Assembly: GCA_018894105.1 (NCBI GenBank)
Contig: CM032117.1
Coordinates: 52,548,503-52,612,502, forward strand
Direction of reading: 5' to 3'
From: Jacaranda mimosifolia
Lineage: Eukaryota; Streptophyta; Magnoliopsida; Lamiales; Bignoniaceae
DNA: 64,000 bases
Shown piece by piece: positions 48,297 through 60,060 of the stretch. The notes under the pieces are model-generated. The model was given only the letters and a program-made list of their open reading frames with translations. It was not told the DNA's origin and did not search any database. A program made the position numbers and the translations under genes. Every line of letters starts with the position of its first letter. Position 1 is the first letter of the stretch.

Positions 48297-49829
48297 ATGG
48301 TGAACATTAGGCGAGCCCCATCTGGAAGAGAAGAAAATAGGAGATCCAGCTCTCATCCCCTTCGACAAGACCCAAAACCGAATGCACAAGGACCCAACGC
48401 TCAGCTTGAGCTTGTGGTCACACTCACAATGCCACAGTTGATGCAGCTCATCAGTGAGCAGATCTATGCACAAATTTCAGCCCAACTCTCCGCCGCATTA
48501 AACAGACATGCCGTGCAATTGGAGTCGGCAGTTAATGCCACGCCTCAGCCTGCGGTTCTGGAGAGGGCGCGGCCAGAAGAGCACTCCCAGCAACTGGAAT
48601 AGCTAAGATACCAGCCCAGGAGAGATTTAGCCTGGGTCGCTTTCCTAGGGAAGCAGCCCGCCCCCCACCAAGAGAGGAAGTAGCAGACTCTGTTGACCAC
48701 GACGTTCAGCCCTTTCGAGCCCCGCAGTGCAATAAGGTCGAACATTCCAGACTCAGGCTAGGCAAAAATGCATCTCAGACAGATCAGCAAGAGTGGGAAG
48801 AGGTATCCCACCAGGTGCAACAACCGAACAAACGCCTAGAGGAAATTTCAAAAAGGAATGCAAATAGAGTTGCTCAGTCAGACGGGCCGCAAAGGTTCAG
48901 AAAGGAGCGGGATTCGCCGTTTGTTCAGGAGATCATTGACGAGCGCATTGCCGTCGATGCAAAGATCCCGATTGGACTTCCGAGGTATGATGGCTCTACA
49001 GACCCGAATGAGCATCTACTGCAGTTTGAACACATGATGCAGTTGCATGGGCACAACGATTATATCCATGCAAAGATGCTGGAAACTACATTTCAAGGAG
49101 TAGCTTTGGACTGGTTTGTGAAGCTGGAACCAGCGTCCATCTTCTCCTACGACCAGTTGTGTGATAAGTTTTTGTATCAGTTCGCTAGCAGGAAGAAGGC
49201 GAAACTCCCACACACCCACCTATATACAGTGAAGCAGGCTAAAGGAGAATCCCTTCGAGACTTTTTCACCAGATTCAACACAGAGGTGTTGAAAATCGAT
49301 AGCCCAAGGATTGAGTTTTTGATTGATGTACTGTTCTTGGGCTTGAGGCACAAGGAGTGCGCCAATGCCTTGGTGCGCGCACAGCCCAGAACGATGGAGG
49401 AGCTCCTCCACCTTGCAGAGAGGTACATGACCCAGGAGGAGATGAACAGGATGAAATACGGCATCATGAAAGCCGATAAGAAGAAAGGCAAGGAGAAAGA
49501 TGATAGACAGAACAATGAGGGACGCGGCTCCCCGATCAAGCGCTTCCATGAATACACCCCATTGAACATGCCGAGGAAAGAAGTGTTGTTCACCATCCAA
49601 CACGACAACCTGCTCAAGAAGCCTCGAAAAACTACGAAAATCGAGGCCATGAAGAAGTCAAAGAAGTAATGTTATTTCCACAAGCAAAAAGGGCACGACA
49701 CCAAGGAGTGCTTTAACCTGAAAGATGAAATCGAGAGGCTGATCAAACAAGGCCACTTGAAGAAGTTCATCGAGGAATGGACCCGAAGAGAGGAGAGCAT
49801 GGCCGACCGGACTCCCTGAAGAGAAAGGT
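48297..49829 (+). pseudogene. Tat gag relic
   Basis: The start codon is probably ATG 48297 (MVNIRRAPSGREEN), shortly after the primer site. The first part stops at 48600 and the frame changes before the main Gag stretch 48815-49669. That stretch contains IPIGLPRYDGSTDPNEHL, GVALDWFVKL and AKGESLRDFFTRFN, the canonical retrotransposon Gag order. After a stop at 49667 the same frame continues with the zinc knuckle CYFHKQKGHDTKEC (about 49670), which packages RNA. Later text merges into the protease region. Antisense frames at 49177-49650 are shadows of this gene. Confidence 0.9.
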
Positions 49830-50101
49830 TGGTCAGCCCGATGAGAGAAGACAAGGAAAAAAGACCTGCCCATGAACCCCACCCAACCATCAGGGGTGTC
49901 ATTGACATGATCGCCGGGGGGCCCACAGGAGGAGATTCCCGAAATGCGAGAAAGAAAACGCAGAGGTAGCTCGACTCGACCAGGCCACCCAGGGTCGAGG
50001 CAGTTTTTCAGCTGTCAACCAATGCTGAACCGATTTCTTTCACCGATGCAAGCCTGGACCACACGAAAAATAGATGAGCTGACCGTAAGATAGATTGCCC
50101 G

Positions 50102-50821
50102 ATGGTGGTTGCCCTGGAAATAGCTAATTTTGAGGTCAGGAAAGTGCTGGTCAATAACAGAAGTTCAGTGAACATCATATTCCTGTCGACTTTGAACAGA
50201 ATGAAATTAGGACAGTTGAAGTTTGATCCGGTCAGAACATCCTTGGTCAGATTTAGTGGATCTGAGATCATCCCAGTAGGATCCATCAATCTCTCCAACA
50301 CGTTTGGGCAGGGTCAACGCAGCCGAACACTGATAATCAATTACTCGGTGGTCGAAACCCCCTTTGCATACAATGTTATCATAGGTCGACCAGCCCTCAA
50401 TGATTTTAGAGCCATTGTGTCCACCTATCATATGAAGATAAAGTTCCTGACCCCAGCCCTAGTGGGTGAGCTTTTATGTAACCTCAAGGATGCTTGGCGC
50501 TGCTACACCATTTATGTCGATGCAAGCGATCAGAAGAAACGACCTGAATTGAAGCCGTCGGGGGACGCCCCAGTAGCGAAACCCAAGGAGGGGCCTTTGT
50601 CGAAGAAGAGAAAGTTGGAGGATACCAGGGTCGAACCTGTGGGTGAATTCAGAACAATCAAGCTCAAACCCGAGAACCCCGACAAGACCACCAGGATTGG
50701 GAGCGAGCTGGGGGATCGATTGGAATGCCTTATGGTCGATTTCCTCCGACGCAACATCGATGTTTTTGCGTGGAAGGCTGCGGATCTTCAAGGTATCAAC
50801 CCCAACATCATTGTCCATTGA
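50102..50821 (+). pseudogene. Tat pol: protease region and linker to RT
   Basis: The open frame begins with VALEIANFEVRKVLVNNRSS, where an active retropepsin has Asp-Ser/Thr-Gly. Here the Asp is Asn and the Gly is Arg, so the catalytic motif is lost. The later YNVIIGRPALNDFRAIVST fits the conserved C-terminal part of the protease domain. FAWKAADLQGINPNIIVH is the usual lead into the reverse transcriptase. The reading frame is that of gag, so gag-pol was probably one long frame. Confidence 0.85.
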
Positions 50822-52111
50822 CTCAACGTGGATCCAACCCACAAGCTAGTGCGGCAGAAGAAAAGAACTTTCAATGCTGAGCGAACCCAGATCATTGAGG
50901 AAGAGGTCGACAAGCTTTTGGAAGCAGGATACATTGTAGAAATCCAATATCCCTCTTAGCTTTGTAACGTTGTACTTGTCCCCAAGAATGAGGGAAAATG
51001 GAGAATGTGTAATGACTTTACTGATTTGAATAAAGCTTACCCTAAGGATCCTTACCTCGCATAGATTTACTAGTTGATTCTACTGCTGGTTGTGAGTTGC
51101 TTAGCATGATGGATGCATTCCAAGGGTATTACCAAATATTTATGGCACCCGAGGACAGGGACAAAATAGCGTTTGTTGTCCCCAATGGAGTATATTGCTT
51201 CCTAGTTATGCCATTCGGACTTAAAAATGCAAGAGCAAATACCAGAGGTTAGTCAATTTCATGTTCAAAAATGAGATTGAAAAATCGATAGAGGTCTATG
51301 TGGATGATATGATCGTAACAACTGAAAAGGCTAAGGACCATTTAGTCGACCTCAACCACACCTTTTCCATTTTGAGGGCTTTCGGTATGAAGCTCAATCC
51401 CAGCAAGTACACCTTTGGGGTTCGAGGCGAAAAGTTCCTTGGCTATATGGTTAGCCAGAGAGGGATTGAGGCCAACCCGCAGAAGATCCAAGGAATTCTG
51501 GACATCACCCCACCTCGCACAGTTCGTGAAGTCCAGCGCCTGGTCGGCAGACTTGTAGCCTTGGGTAGATTCATTACCCGACTGGCGGACAAGAGCTTAC
51601 CTTTCTTTAAAATCCTCAGAAACGTAAAAAAATCTGGATTCAAGTGGGATCAGCAATGCGATCAGGCCTTGCTAGAGCTCAAGCAATACCTCACTTTGCC
51701 ACCTATGCTTGCCAAACCCGAGCTGGGAGAAGTGCTACAGCTATACCTGGCAGTCTCGTCGGCCTCCATCAGTTCGATAATGACGACCACAAGGAGAGGA
51801 ACCCCCCATCCGGTATATTACTACAGCAAGGCTCTTTAGGGGCCCGAACACAATTATCTGGAGATCGAGAAGTTTGCTCTAGCCCTTGTGACCTCGGCCA
51901 GGAAACTACAGCCTTACAGTCAGTCTCACACAATACTGGTGCTGACAAATCAGCTGCTAAAGCAAGTATTGTCGAAGCTAGGCACTTCGGGTTGGCTCAC
52001 CAAATGGGCCATCGAGCTTGGGGAGTTCGACATCACATTCCAGCCGTGGACCGCCATCAAAGTACAGGTACTGGCCGACTTCATCCTTGAGAGGCTCGAC
52101 CTGCCATCGTA
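50822..52111 (+). pseudogene. Tat pol: reverse transcriptase and RNase H
   Basis: RT blocks are seen in order: EEEVDKLLEAGYIVEIQYP, NVVLVPKNEGKWRMCNDF with DLNKAYPKDP, MMDAFQGYYQIFMAPEDRD, VMPFGLKNARAN, and the catalytic VYVDDMIV (about 51294). A conventional RNase H connection domain follows (VYYYSKAL, then NYLEIEKFALALV and the ILVLTNQLLKQVL stretch). Stops lie at 50818, 50957 and 51837, and there are shifts near 51055 and 51235. Enzyme function in life is copying element RNA to DNA. This copy cannot make it. Confidence 0.92.
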
Positions 52112-52119
52112 AAGTGCTG

Positions 52120-52620
52120 AGAGCACATCCTTGTGGACTTTGCACGTCGATGGGTCTGCAACCTCATCCGAATGAGGCATAGGGATGTCCCTCCGATCCC
52201 CACTTGCAGAGGAGTATGACTGGGCAGTGAAACTTAATTTCCCGGTCACTAATAATGAAGAGAAATATGAGGCTCTCATCGCAGGAATGCGTATGGCCAT
52301 GACCCGCGATGTCGACCAGCTTGCGGCATTCACCGACTCTCAGCTGGTTGCAGAATAGGTCGAAGGCAATTTTGAGGCGAAGGAATAAAAAATGGCGCAA
52401 TATTTGGCAGAGGTGCACCAATTGTGACAAATGTTCAAATACTTTTCGTTGAGCCAAGTCCCTAGATCAGAAAATGAGCGAGCAGACGCGCTCTCGAAGC
52501 TTGCCAGCTCGACGAAGGGCACTAGAGAAAGAACAATAACATTTCTAGTCTCTGACCAGCCCTGTGTCGCTGCCATCGATCAGAGCCAGGTCGGATGCGT
52601 CGATGAGGCAGCCCGTTCTT
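52120..52620 (+). pseudogene. Tat pol: archaeal-type second RNase H
   Basis: The frame reads LHVDGSATSSE, GIGMSLRSP, NEEKYEALIAGMRMAMTRD, AAFTDSQLVAE and SENERADALSKLAS, which are the D-E-D-D positions of an archaeal-type RNase H. This domain is an acquisition that marks the Tat lineage. Several in-frame stops (near 52171, 52357, 52387 and 52425) disable it. Confidence 0.85.
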
Positions 52621-52629
52621 GACAGCATC

Positions 52630-53840
52630 CAATCAAACTTTATCTAAGTCAGGGTGCTTTACCCGACGACAACAATGAAGCCCGTAGACTCAAGGGATTA
52701 GCAGCCAAGTATGCGCTAGATGAGCATGGCCAACTGTATTGGAGGTCGATAGCCGGACCGCCACTCAGATGTCTAGAACCCGACCAACCAAAAGAAGTGT
52801 TGCAGGAGATACATGCTGGCATCTGCAGCAACTATTCGAGCGGTCGATCCCTGGCTCATAAGGTCATTCGCTACGGATATTTCTGGCCGATGCTATTGAA
52901 AGATTCCGTCGACTTTGGTAAAAAATGCTCATCATGCTAAATCCATTCGAACATTCAACATCAGCCGGCCGCACCGATGATCAACGTTAATATCACTTGG
53001 CCATCCTACCAATGGGGAATCGACATCATCGGGTCTCTCCCGAAGACTTCAGGCCAGTGCAAATTCATTATAGTGGCCGTCGAATAATTCACTAAATGGG
53101 TGGAAGCTGAAGCAGTCCCAAAAATTACTGATGCGACCATTAAAAGTTTCATTTGGAATAATATAGTATGTCGATTTGAATTGCCTAAGGTCTTAATCTC
53201 CGATAACGGCACCCATTTTCAAAGCAAAAACACGAGAAAATGGTGCGAGACCTTGGGAATTACCCAACACTTCACATCGGTGGAAAATCCACAGGCCAAT
53301 GGACAAACTGAGGTCACCAATAGAACTGTCCTCGACCACATCAAGAGTCGAATAGCGGGGATTGGGGCCAGTTGGGCAGATGACCTCCTTAGTGTGCTTT
53401 AGGCTTACAGAACGACACTTCAAACAGCCACAGCCCGTACAGCCTAGTCTACGGATCCAAAGCGGTAATCCCATCAGAGCTGATTCAACACACCGCAAGG
53501 GTGATCCACTATAACCCGATAATGAATACATCGGAGAGGACGCTGGATCTAATCACTGTCGATGAGCAATGCCATGAAGCTTACAACACAATGTAGCGAT
53601 ATCACTCAAAGATGGCAAACCGCTATAACAAGACTACGACCACGGAGCTTCAAGGTGGGCGACCTCGTTCTCAAGAAAGTGGAAGTGTCTAAACCTGTCG
53701 GGAAACTCGACCCAAAATGGGATGGACCATACTCAGTGATCAAGGTATCAAAAAATAATGCTTATCGACTAGCCGATGTATCAGGCTGTGAGCTACCGCA
53801 ATCTTGGAATGCAGTAAACCTGAAGAAATTCTTTATATAA
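52630..53840 (+). pseudogene. Tat pol: integrase
   Basis: The zinc-binding HHCC part appears as HAGICSNY...GRSLAHKVIRYGYFWP...KKCSSC. The core keeps all three catalytic acids: WGIDIIGSLP, LISDNGTHFQS and NPQANGQTEVTNR (about 53295). The C-terminal KVGDLVLKKVEVSKP...PKWDGPYSVIKV is the GPY/F module (53562-53840, ending at a stop after LKKFFI). Stops near 52935, 53085 and 53400 and a shift before 53562 break it. Integrase inserts the new DNA copy. Confidence 0.92.
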
Positions 53841-53914
53841 TTGGTCATCGACGACCCTTGTATCACCCAATGAAATGAAATTATAACATGTCCAAACAGA
53901 ATGAATCTTCCCTA

Positions 53915-54290
53915 AATAGTCGACCCCATAGTGGACAAAAGGCTTCACGCCGCCAAGTTGAAGCCTGCACACTGAGACCAAATAGTCAACCCCACAGTCG
54001 ACAAAGAGGCTCTACGCCACCAAGTCGAGGCCTTTACGCCGAGACCAAACAGTCGACGAAGCAGGCTCCACGCCACGAAGTCGAGGCCTTTGCACCGAGA
54101 CCACATAGTTGGCCCCGCAGTCGACAAAAGGCTCTACACCACGAAGTCGAGGCCTTCGTGCCGAGACCACATAGTCGACAAAAGGCTCTACTCCACCAAG
54201 TCGAGGCCTTTGCGCCGAGACCGCATACTCGACCCCAAGCAGCCGACCTCCTAGTTGGCAAAACAGCCTTTACGGCACGAAGTCGAACCC
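53915..54290 (+). repeat. Minisatellite in the Tat 3' region
   Basis: About six units of roughly 50-65 bases repeat the core 'ccacgaagtcgaggcctt' and 'cgagaccacatagtcga', with 'gacaaaaggctcta' between. It lies just after the integrase stop, in the part of Tat elements known to vary and carry tandem repeats. The frames that read through it (HEVEAFAPRP) reflect the repeat and are not evidence of a protein. Confidence 0.85.
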
Positions 54291-54763
54291 TATGGGCCGA
54301 CCTAGTTAAAAATTGTTATTTACAATTGCAACGATGATAAACCTATCCGGCAACAATCAAGGTCATTTCAAACTTGAACATAAGCTATTTTGCTAGTGCA
54401 TTAGATACAACTTGCTCTACAAGAGTCAAGAATTAATTCAAAAAAGCACAACCTTCATCCGATGAAAGACATGAATGAAAATTACTTGCCACATTCGTGA
54501 GCATCCATTGGAAAATTTCGACAAGCAGAACAGTAAGTTAATGCATTGCAAAACACATGCACCTCAACTAAAGCAATTCATAACAACAACAAGAAAAGTT
54601 ATGATCGAAGTCGCAGTTAAAAAAAAAAAAAAAAAGAAAGCAAACTAAATATTTAGTCATCCCAAAGAAAAGCCTCATTGAGGCAATCATTCAACAATCA
54701 TCGTTAAAGCCTCATCGAGGCATATACATATACATCAAAGCAAAAAAAGCAAGAGAACCAGGC
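54291..54763. other. Non-coding part of the Tat element
   Basis: No gene. A poly-A run lies at 54619-54635. It separates the minisatellite from the end of the antisense coding segment. Confidence 0.6.
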
Positions 54764-56058
54764 CTAGCTGGAGCTGTCAGTCTCTTCGATAGTAGAGGCA
54801 GGGGCAAGAGCAAGTGCACGAGCTGGCACAGCAGATAGTTGGGGCTCAGGCAGGGCCATTGACACGGGTACAGCGGCAGTCACGGGTCGAGAAGGGCCAG
54901 CTGCATCCTGTACGAACAGCCGCTCGAAGATCAGGAAGAAGGAGGCCACATCAGTTCTTCCCTCTGATACATCGTAGGTGAGGTCATCGGCAAACTCGAA
55001 ATCCCGAGCCACTGCCTTCAGTTTCCTATCAATTTCAGCCCGCCTTCTCTCTTCGAGTGATAATTTGACCTCTGGCGCGGCCTCGACGACGGCCTCCGCC
55101 ACATCGACCTCTTCCTCCAGATACGGACGCAGCTGCTTGTCGAGAGCATGGCTCATTCTGGAGCGGTCCTCAGCTCGAAGCGCATAGCCCAAAAACTGCA
55201 TCTGCTGAATTGCCTTTTGAAAAGCGTTTCGGGCATCGTCCAGGGCGAGCACAACACTCACATCCTGGAAAGCTTGACTAACCACGAACGGCTGTACAAC
55301 TTCCCCGCATACTTCCGGCAATATCCGGACGAACTCAGCACTGGCCTCGGCCAGACGTTCACTCCGACCAGCAGCTCGATTAGACTCATAAGCAACCTGC
55401 ACATCCAGCTGCAGTTTCTTCACCTTCTCGTCCATTTTGGTCCTCTCTTTAACAACAAGGAGAACCTGCTCATCTTTCTCCTCGAGTTCCTTGGCTTGCT
55501 GGTTAACTCGCTTCTCCAGCTCGTCGACCTGTATTTGAAAAGACTCCAGCTGAGCCTTCAAAGTCTCGACATCTCCGCCACCCTCCAACTGCTCTCGATC
55601 GGCAAGGGCTAGCTCTGCCTCGGCGGTAGAAATGGTAGCCCATCTTCCCGACCTGACACATAAGGGTCATTACTTCCTGATCGAGAAAAGGGTAAACAAG
55701 CAGGAATAAAAAATATATGAAACCTTACCATGTTGGCGTGGTAGGCAAACTCACAAAGGGCTGCGGCCTGACTCATCCCCATAAATCTCTTCTGGTCAGC
55801 CAGAAACTGACCTGCCATCAGCACCTTCAGAGAATCCATCTCGGTGGGCCCCGCCGTATGCATGCTCGAAGAATTATGTATAATGGGGCTTGGCTCGGGC
55901 CCAAACCGTGGAGAGAGGAACTTCGACAGGGTGAATAGCACATCGTCCCCTCGATCTCCGAAGAGATCATTCCTGGTCGGCGGCCTCGACCCTGCTGCCT
56001 TCCCTTTGGCCTTTCCTGCAGCAACTTTCTTAGGCAGAGGACCGCCTTGCTCGACCAT
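54764..56058 (-). pseudogene. Antisense gene of the Tat element, C-terminal half
   Basis: The minus-strand frame 55588-54764 encodes a long charged coiled coil (VDELEKRVNQQAKELEEK and onward) and an Ala/Pro-rich tail ending DSSS. The true frame enters earlier (AEAELALADREQLEGGG from about 55625). Upstream, 56058-55729 encodes KKVAAGKAKGKAAG and MDSLKVLMAGQFLADQKR, ending at a donor-like atg/gtaagg with a candidate short intron to about 55677. The phases do not join cleanly, so a lesion or another acceptor is likely. Extra antisense genes are known in Tat elements. Their products have been filed as 'putative gypsy-type transposon' proteins, but their function is unknown. Confidence 0.7.
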
Positions 56059-56369
56059 CGCTCTTTTGCCCTGGCCTGCGGGGCTCTCGCTTGCGGCTGC
56101 TGTAGCTCGACCAGGCGAAGGAATCAGCGACGGTGTTGGGAGTGCGGCAATTCAACGTGGCTCCTCAGAGCCAGAGGGCTCTCAACGAGCAGTGGTACCT
56201 TGCCGGCACTGCTGGTTTCTTTCTGTTCGGCCCAGCGCCTCAGCTCTCGACCTGTTCATGATTTTTGCACGATCTGCCAAACATCAAAATTAACAGAGAT
56301 AAAAAATAAAGAATCACACACGCCATCAAAGATAAACAAATACCAAAACACACTTCATCTATCTATTTG

Positions 56370-57175
56370 ATAATCCGCAGGAAAATCTATCAGGGTCGGT
56401 GACAGCCCAGCCAACACTAAGTGCCTCTCCTCAATGAAGACAGAGGCCTGCATGGGGCTGAACTCGACCAGGTCCCGCACAAATGTGTTTGGCCAGATCG
56501 GGGTGCAATTCCCCGGCATGTCGACATGCCCCCTCAACTAGCCCCGAGGAATATTAAAACCCCCCTCCACTCGAACAAAGAGATAGCATTTTTTCCACTC
56601 CTGGCCATACGAAGAAGAGGATGCTACTAGAAATTTCCGACGAGGTCGAGCAGTGAGGTAATAGAACCCTGACTCATCGGCACTACCCGACTTGCGGGAC
56701 ATGGGAAGATGAAATAAGTTGGACAAAATTTTCAAAGCTATCGGGCTGGTTGAACAGACACATCAAAACTATAAAACTATATAGGGTAGAAAAACAGTTG
56801 GGCAGAAGTTGTGTTATACACACTTGAAGACCCCTAAGCAGACCTATCATGCTATCACTTAGAGGGAACCTAAGCCCACATCTAAACGCATCCTCGAACA
56901 CAGTTATACAACCCGCAGGAGCGTGATGCATTCGACCAGGAGTCAAAAACTGGTATTCAGGAGGAATATGGTATAACTCTCTAAGACGCCTCAAGTCCCC
57001 AAGGTTCATGGTAGATATTATTCACTATAGTGATTGGGAGTAAACAGTCAACCTCGCGAATGGGGTATCTAGGTTGGCCTAGCTTCTCTCCCCCCCACCC
57101 GCGGTTGCTGTTCGAGCTGCTGGAGCTCGAGTTGCTGGAACTAAAATCGTCACGCGATGACTCGCTAGACGACAC
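56370..57175 (-). pseudogene. Antisense gene of the Tat element, N-terminal half
   Basis: The minus strand starts with a Ser-rich leader (57175), then PPEYQFLTPGRMHHAPAG, AFRCGLRFPLSDSMIGLL and LYSFIVLMCLFNQ, matching the style of the 'transposase (putative) gypsy type' domain. A one-base frame change near 56720 leads to SADESGFYYLTARPRRKF, QEWKKCYLFVRVEGG and, further on, FVRDLVEFSPMQASVF. Probably the 5' exons of the gene whose 3' half is at 54764-56058. Stops and the shift suggest it is dead. Confidence 0.65.
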
Positions 57176-57650
57176 AAGGGAATACCTACGCCTTTTCGTC
57201 TGGGTGGCCTCACTGTCCCCCCCTGACTACCCTCAGAACTATATAGCCCCAACATGATTCTCAAAGAAAAGCAGATGACAGGAAGTAAAAGCAACGGAAC
57301 ACTTACCGAATGCAAAAGTTAAACTCAGGAAGTCTTGGAAGCGAATGTGAAGGTTAGACTTAGGAAGTCTTGGCAGCGAAGAGTTTTCTACAAGCATTCG
57401 CCCAGATTCTAAAGCGGTAAAAATAAAAATGCCTAGAATTACAGTGGGTATTTATAGGGAGAGGGGCGCGGCAAACTAAACGTCTGCAATAATGCTTGTA
57501 ACCGCCACGCTGCCCTACGCGCGCCACGATGTAACCGCTCAATAAATGAGCGGAACCCTGATCGATTTTCAAAAACCCTGGTCGACTATCATTAATACCG
57601 ATTTCGCTACTTCCCAACACTTCTCGTCGATTCCTCGTTCAGCCTTGCGA

Positions 57651-57660
57651 AGTAGGGGGA
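57651..57660 (+). other. Polypurine tract of the Tat element
   Basis: AGTAGGGGGA four bases before the 3' LTR start, the expected primer site for plus-strand DNA synthesis. Confidence 0.75.
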
Positions 57661-57664
57661 CTCA

Positions 57665-58397
57665 TGATATGGGATGGCCCAAGTGCTTAGGCCCAAACCA
57701 GCAAGGCCCAGTATGGGATGGCCCAAATGCTCGAGCCCAAACCAGTAATGCCCAATTTGGGACTCAAGGCTCGTATGTCTCATCGACTTCACTCGACTAG
57801 ATTTGCCCAGGCCTAGTCAGGCGCCCAAAGGCCCACGGAATTCCTCGACCTAAGTCGACCTGGTCGAGGTCGACTATGAGGTCGAGAACAGTACAGTACT
57901 CTGCCACCGCATTAAATGTACTGACGGGCACCACGCCTCTGCATTAATGGCGCATGCCATCCCCCTCACCGTCTGACACAGCAAGCGCTGCTATAGTGTA
58001 CTATCTTGTCCTTGAAACCTGGAAGGACAGTTAGCTGGAAATATTCAAACAGGGGAAATGACCAATTACCCCTGGCACAAGGCTAAGGGCCCCTGGATGT
58101 ACTTAGGGGCTTCCTAGACATTTCCTAGAAGGGAGAAGGATATAAATACCCTCAACCCAACCTTCTAGAGGTACGCACTCATATACACTAAAAGGCCCTT
58201 ACTCCGTTGCACGATTTCTGAGGTTGATTTCTACTGACTTGAGCGTCGAATGGCCTAAGCCGAGGGCCTCTCGACTAGCCTAACGTTTACTGTAATTGCA
58301 GGATTCTTCCCTAACTCAGCAGGAACCCGAACCTCTCAGGTCGAGTTCTACTCATATTCAAGCCCGGATTCTTATCCAGTGAATCGAACCCTCATCA
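57665..58397 (+). repeat. 3' LTR of the Tat element
   Basis: 733 bases, TGATATGGGATGG...CCTCATCA, followed by the right target duplication gtaac. It differs from the 5' LTR at about 50 positions by hand count, without length change. Confidence 0.95.
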
Positions 58398-58859
58398 GTA
58401 ACCAACTAAATGACAACGAAAATAAACAATTGAAGGTGGTAAAGAAGCACTAATTTATAACACTCCTAGCTACTAAACTAGTTTTTTGACTCATACCGAT
58501 GTAATAGGTAATAAATTTAATAATTTTAAATTTATTATATTTAATTTTAGTATCTTACAAATATTATACAGAATACACTAATTTAAAAATTAATGAAAAT
58601 TTTATTGAATACAATTTGTAATTTAGGGAATATTCTCTTGATTGGTTTTGAAAGCCTTTATTGAATACAATTTGTAATTTTAGAATCCTTAGGATTTATA
58701 TGTTGTTTTGAAAGCCTTTATACATCAAAAGATAGAGATTTATAAACAAAGAATTAATATATTTTTTATATCAATATTAAAATAATTTTTGACAGGATGC
58801 CATATATGAAAATATTGACATGACTAGCAAAAGAGGATAAAAGTAATTTCAGCCACAGA

Positions 58860-58891
<32 letters not shown>

Positions 58892-60060
58892 AGTATTTAT
58901 CAAAATTAGAAATTAATTTTCAAATAACTATTGATAGAATATATAATATATGGAAATCTATTGACATAGAATGAAAATTTATAATAAAATACGTTATTAT
59001 AACAAATAATTATGACTTAGCTTGATTGGAGAATTTGTGGGATAGTAACGAGGATTTACAAGTTTTGTTTAAAATTATTTTAAAAAGCTATTGCACTATA
59101 TTGTTATGATTAAATGGTTTAAAAGTACAATAAAGAGAACATAATAATATTGATTTAGCCTAAATTAAGATCATATCAGTCACAATTAATTAAGAAGGCT
59201 CAACAATATCATTAATTATGAGATATATATATTTACAAACTTATTAAATCTTGATTTATCAAAATTAATATAAAGAGGTACATATACATATATTAATATA
59301 TATATAAATCAAATGTTGATTCTAAATTTTATTCATTCATCAAATGAGTTTGAGAAATATATAATTGAAATAAGAAAGATAATATTTACTGGAATAATTT
59401 TAAAAAAATAAGACCATTAAACTGTGGATGTGGGAACCAAATAACCAATTTATATAGACACAAATTAACTCTTTAATAAAGAATACATAAATGCTGAAAC
59501 AAATTACAGAATCAAATTTCTCGTAAATATTGGTTGTTGATTACCTAAACCTATCATTGATCAAGAAATATTATTTCCATATATACGTGAATATAAATTT
59601 GTAAAAATTAATAATGAAAAATTTAGTAACTGAAATCTAATAATGAAACATAATCAGGAAATTTTAGGATTAGAAAATATATAAAAATAGATTATCTTAC
59701 TTGGATGAAAGAAAAATTATTAAGCCATCCACTTCATCCTTCATATGGGAGCAAGAGAAAGATAAAATAAACACTATTTTACTTTACATATATTTAATTT
59801 TATAACAGTGGCAAAGTCCTCAAAGTGGTGGGATTTTTAATAGCTGCAACACCAGCCACAAATGATGTCTGTATGTCAAATTAGAACTTGATGATATTTT
59901 TTTTAGTTTGCCACGCATACTCAATTAATCTCTATTGAATCATTAATTATTATCAAAATTAATTTAATTTAACTATAATGACATAATGATTGTTAATCAT
60001 TGTCAAGATTATCACTTGTCTTATAATCCAATGATTTCTGACACTAATTAAGACATATGT
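58398..60060. repeat. Paralogous block C, insertion-free copy of A1/A2
   Basis: 58746-59400 follows 2524-3131, and 59403-60060 follows 6864-7530, with no interruption between the two halves. A TA run at 58857-58887 is longer than its counterpart at 2645. There is no gene. Confidence 0.8.

Larger units (their letters stand above)
47524..58397 (+). mobile_element. Full-length Tat-lineage Ty3/Gypsy retrotransposon, decayed
   Basis: Two 733-bp LTRs (47524-48256, 57665-58397) with TG...CA ends and a perfect 5-bp duplication gtaac (47519-47523, 58398-58402). The interior has a primer site, gag, protease, RT, RNase H, a second archaeal-type RNase H, integrase, a tandem-repeat region, antisense coding segments and a polypurine tract. 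The second RNase H and the antisense genes between pol and the 3' LTR point to the Tat lineage. By hand count the two LTRs differ at about 50 positions (about 7%, mostly transitions), so the insertion is not recent. Coding regions contain many stops and shifts. Confidence 0.95.

Noticed and set aside
49177..49650. Long minus-strand open frames opposite the Tat gag
   Set aside because: They are antisense shadows of the well-supported Gag frame, and show no domain of their own.
53888..54337. 149-residue frame with repeated HEVEAFAPRP-like units
   Set aside because: It follows from the minisatellite unit length and has no start context. Several frames on both strands are open for the same reason.
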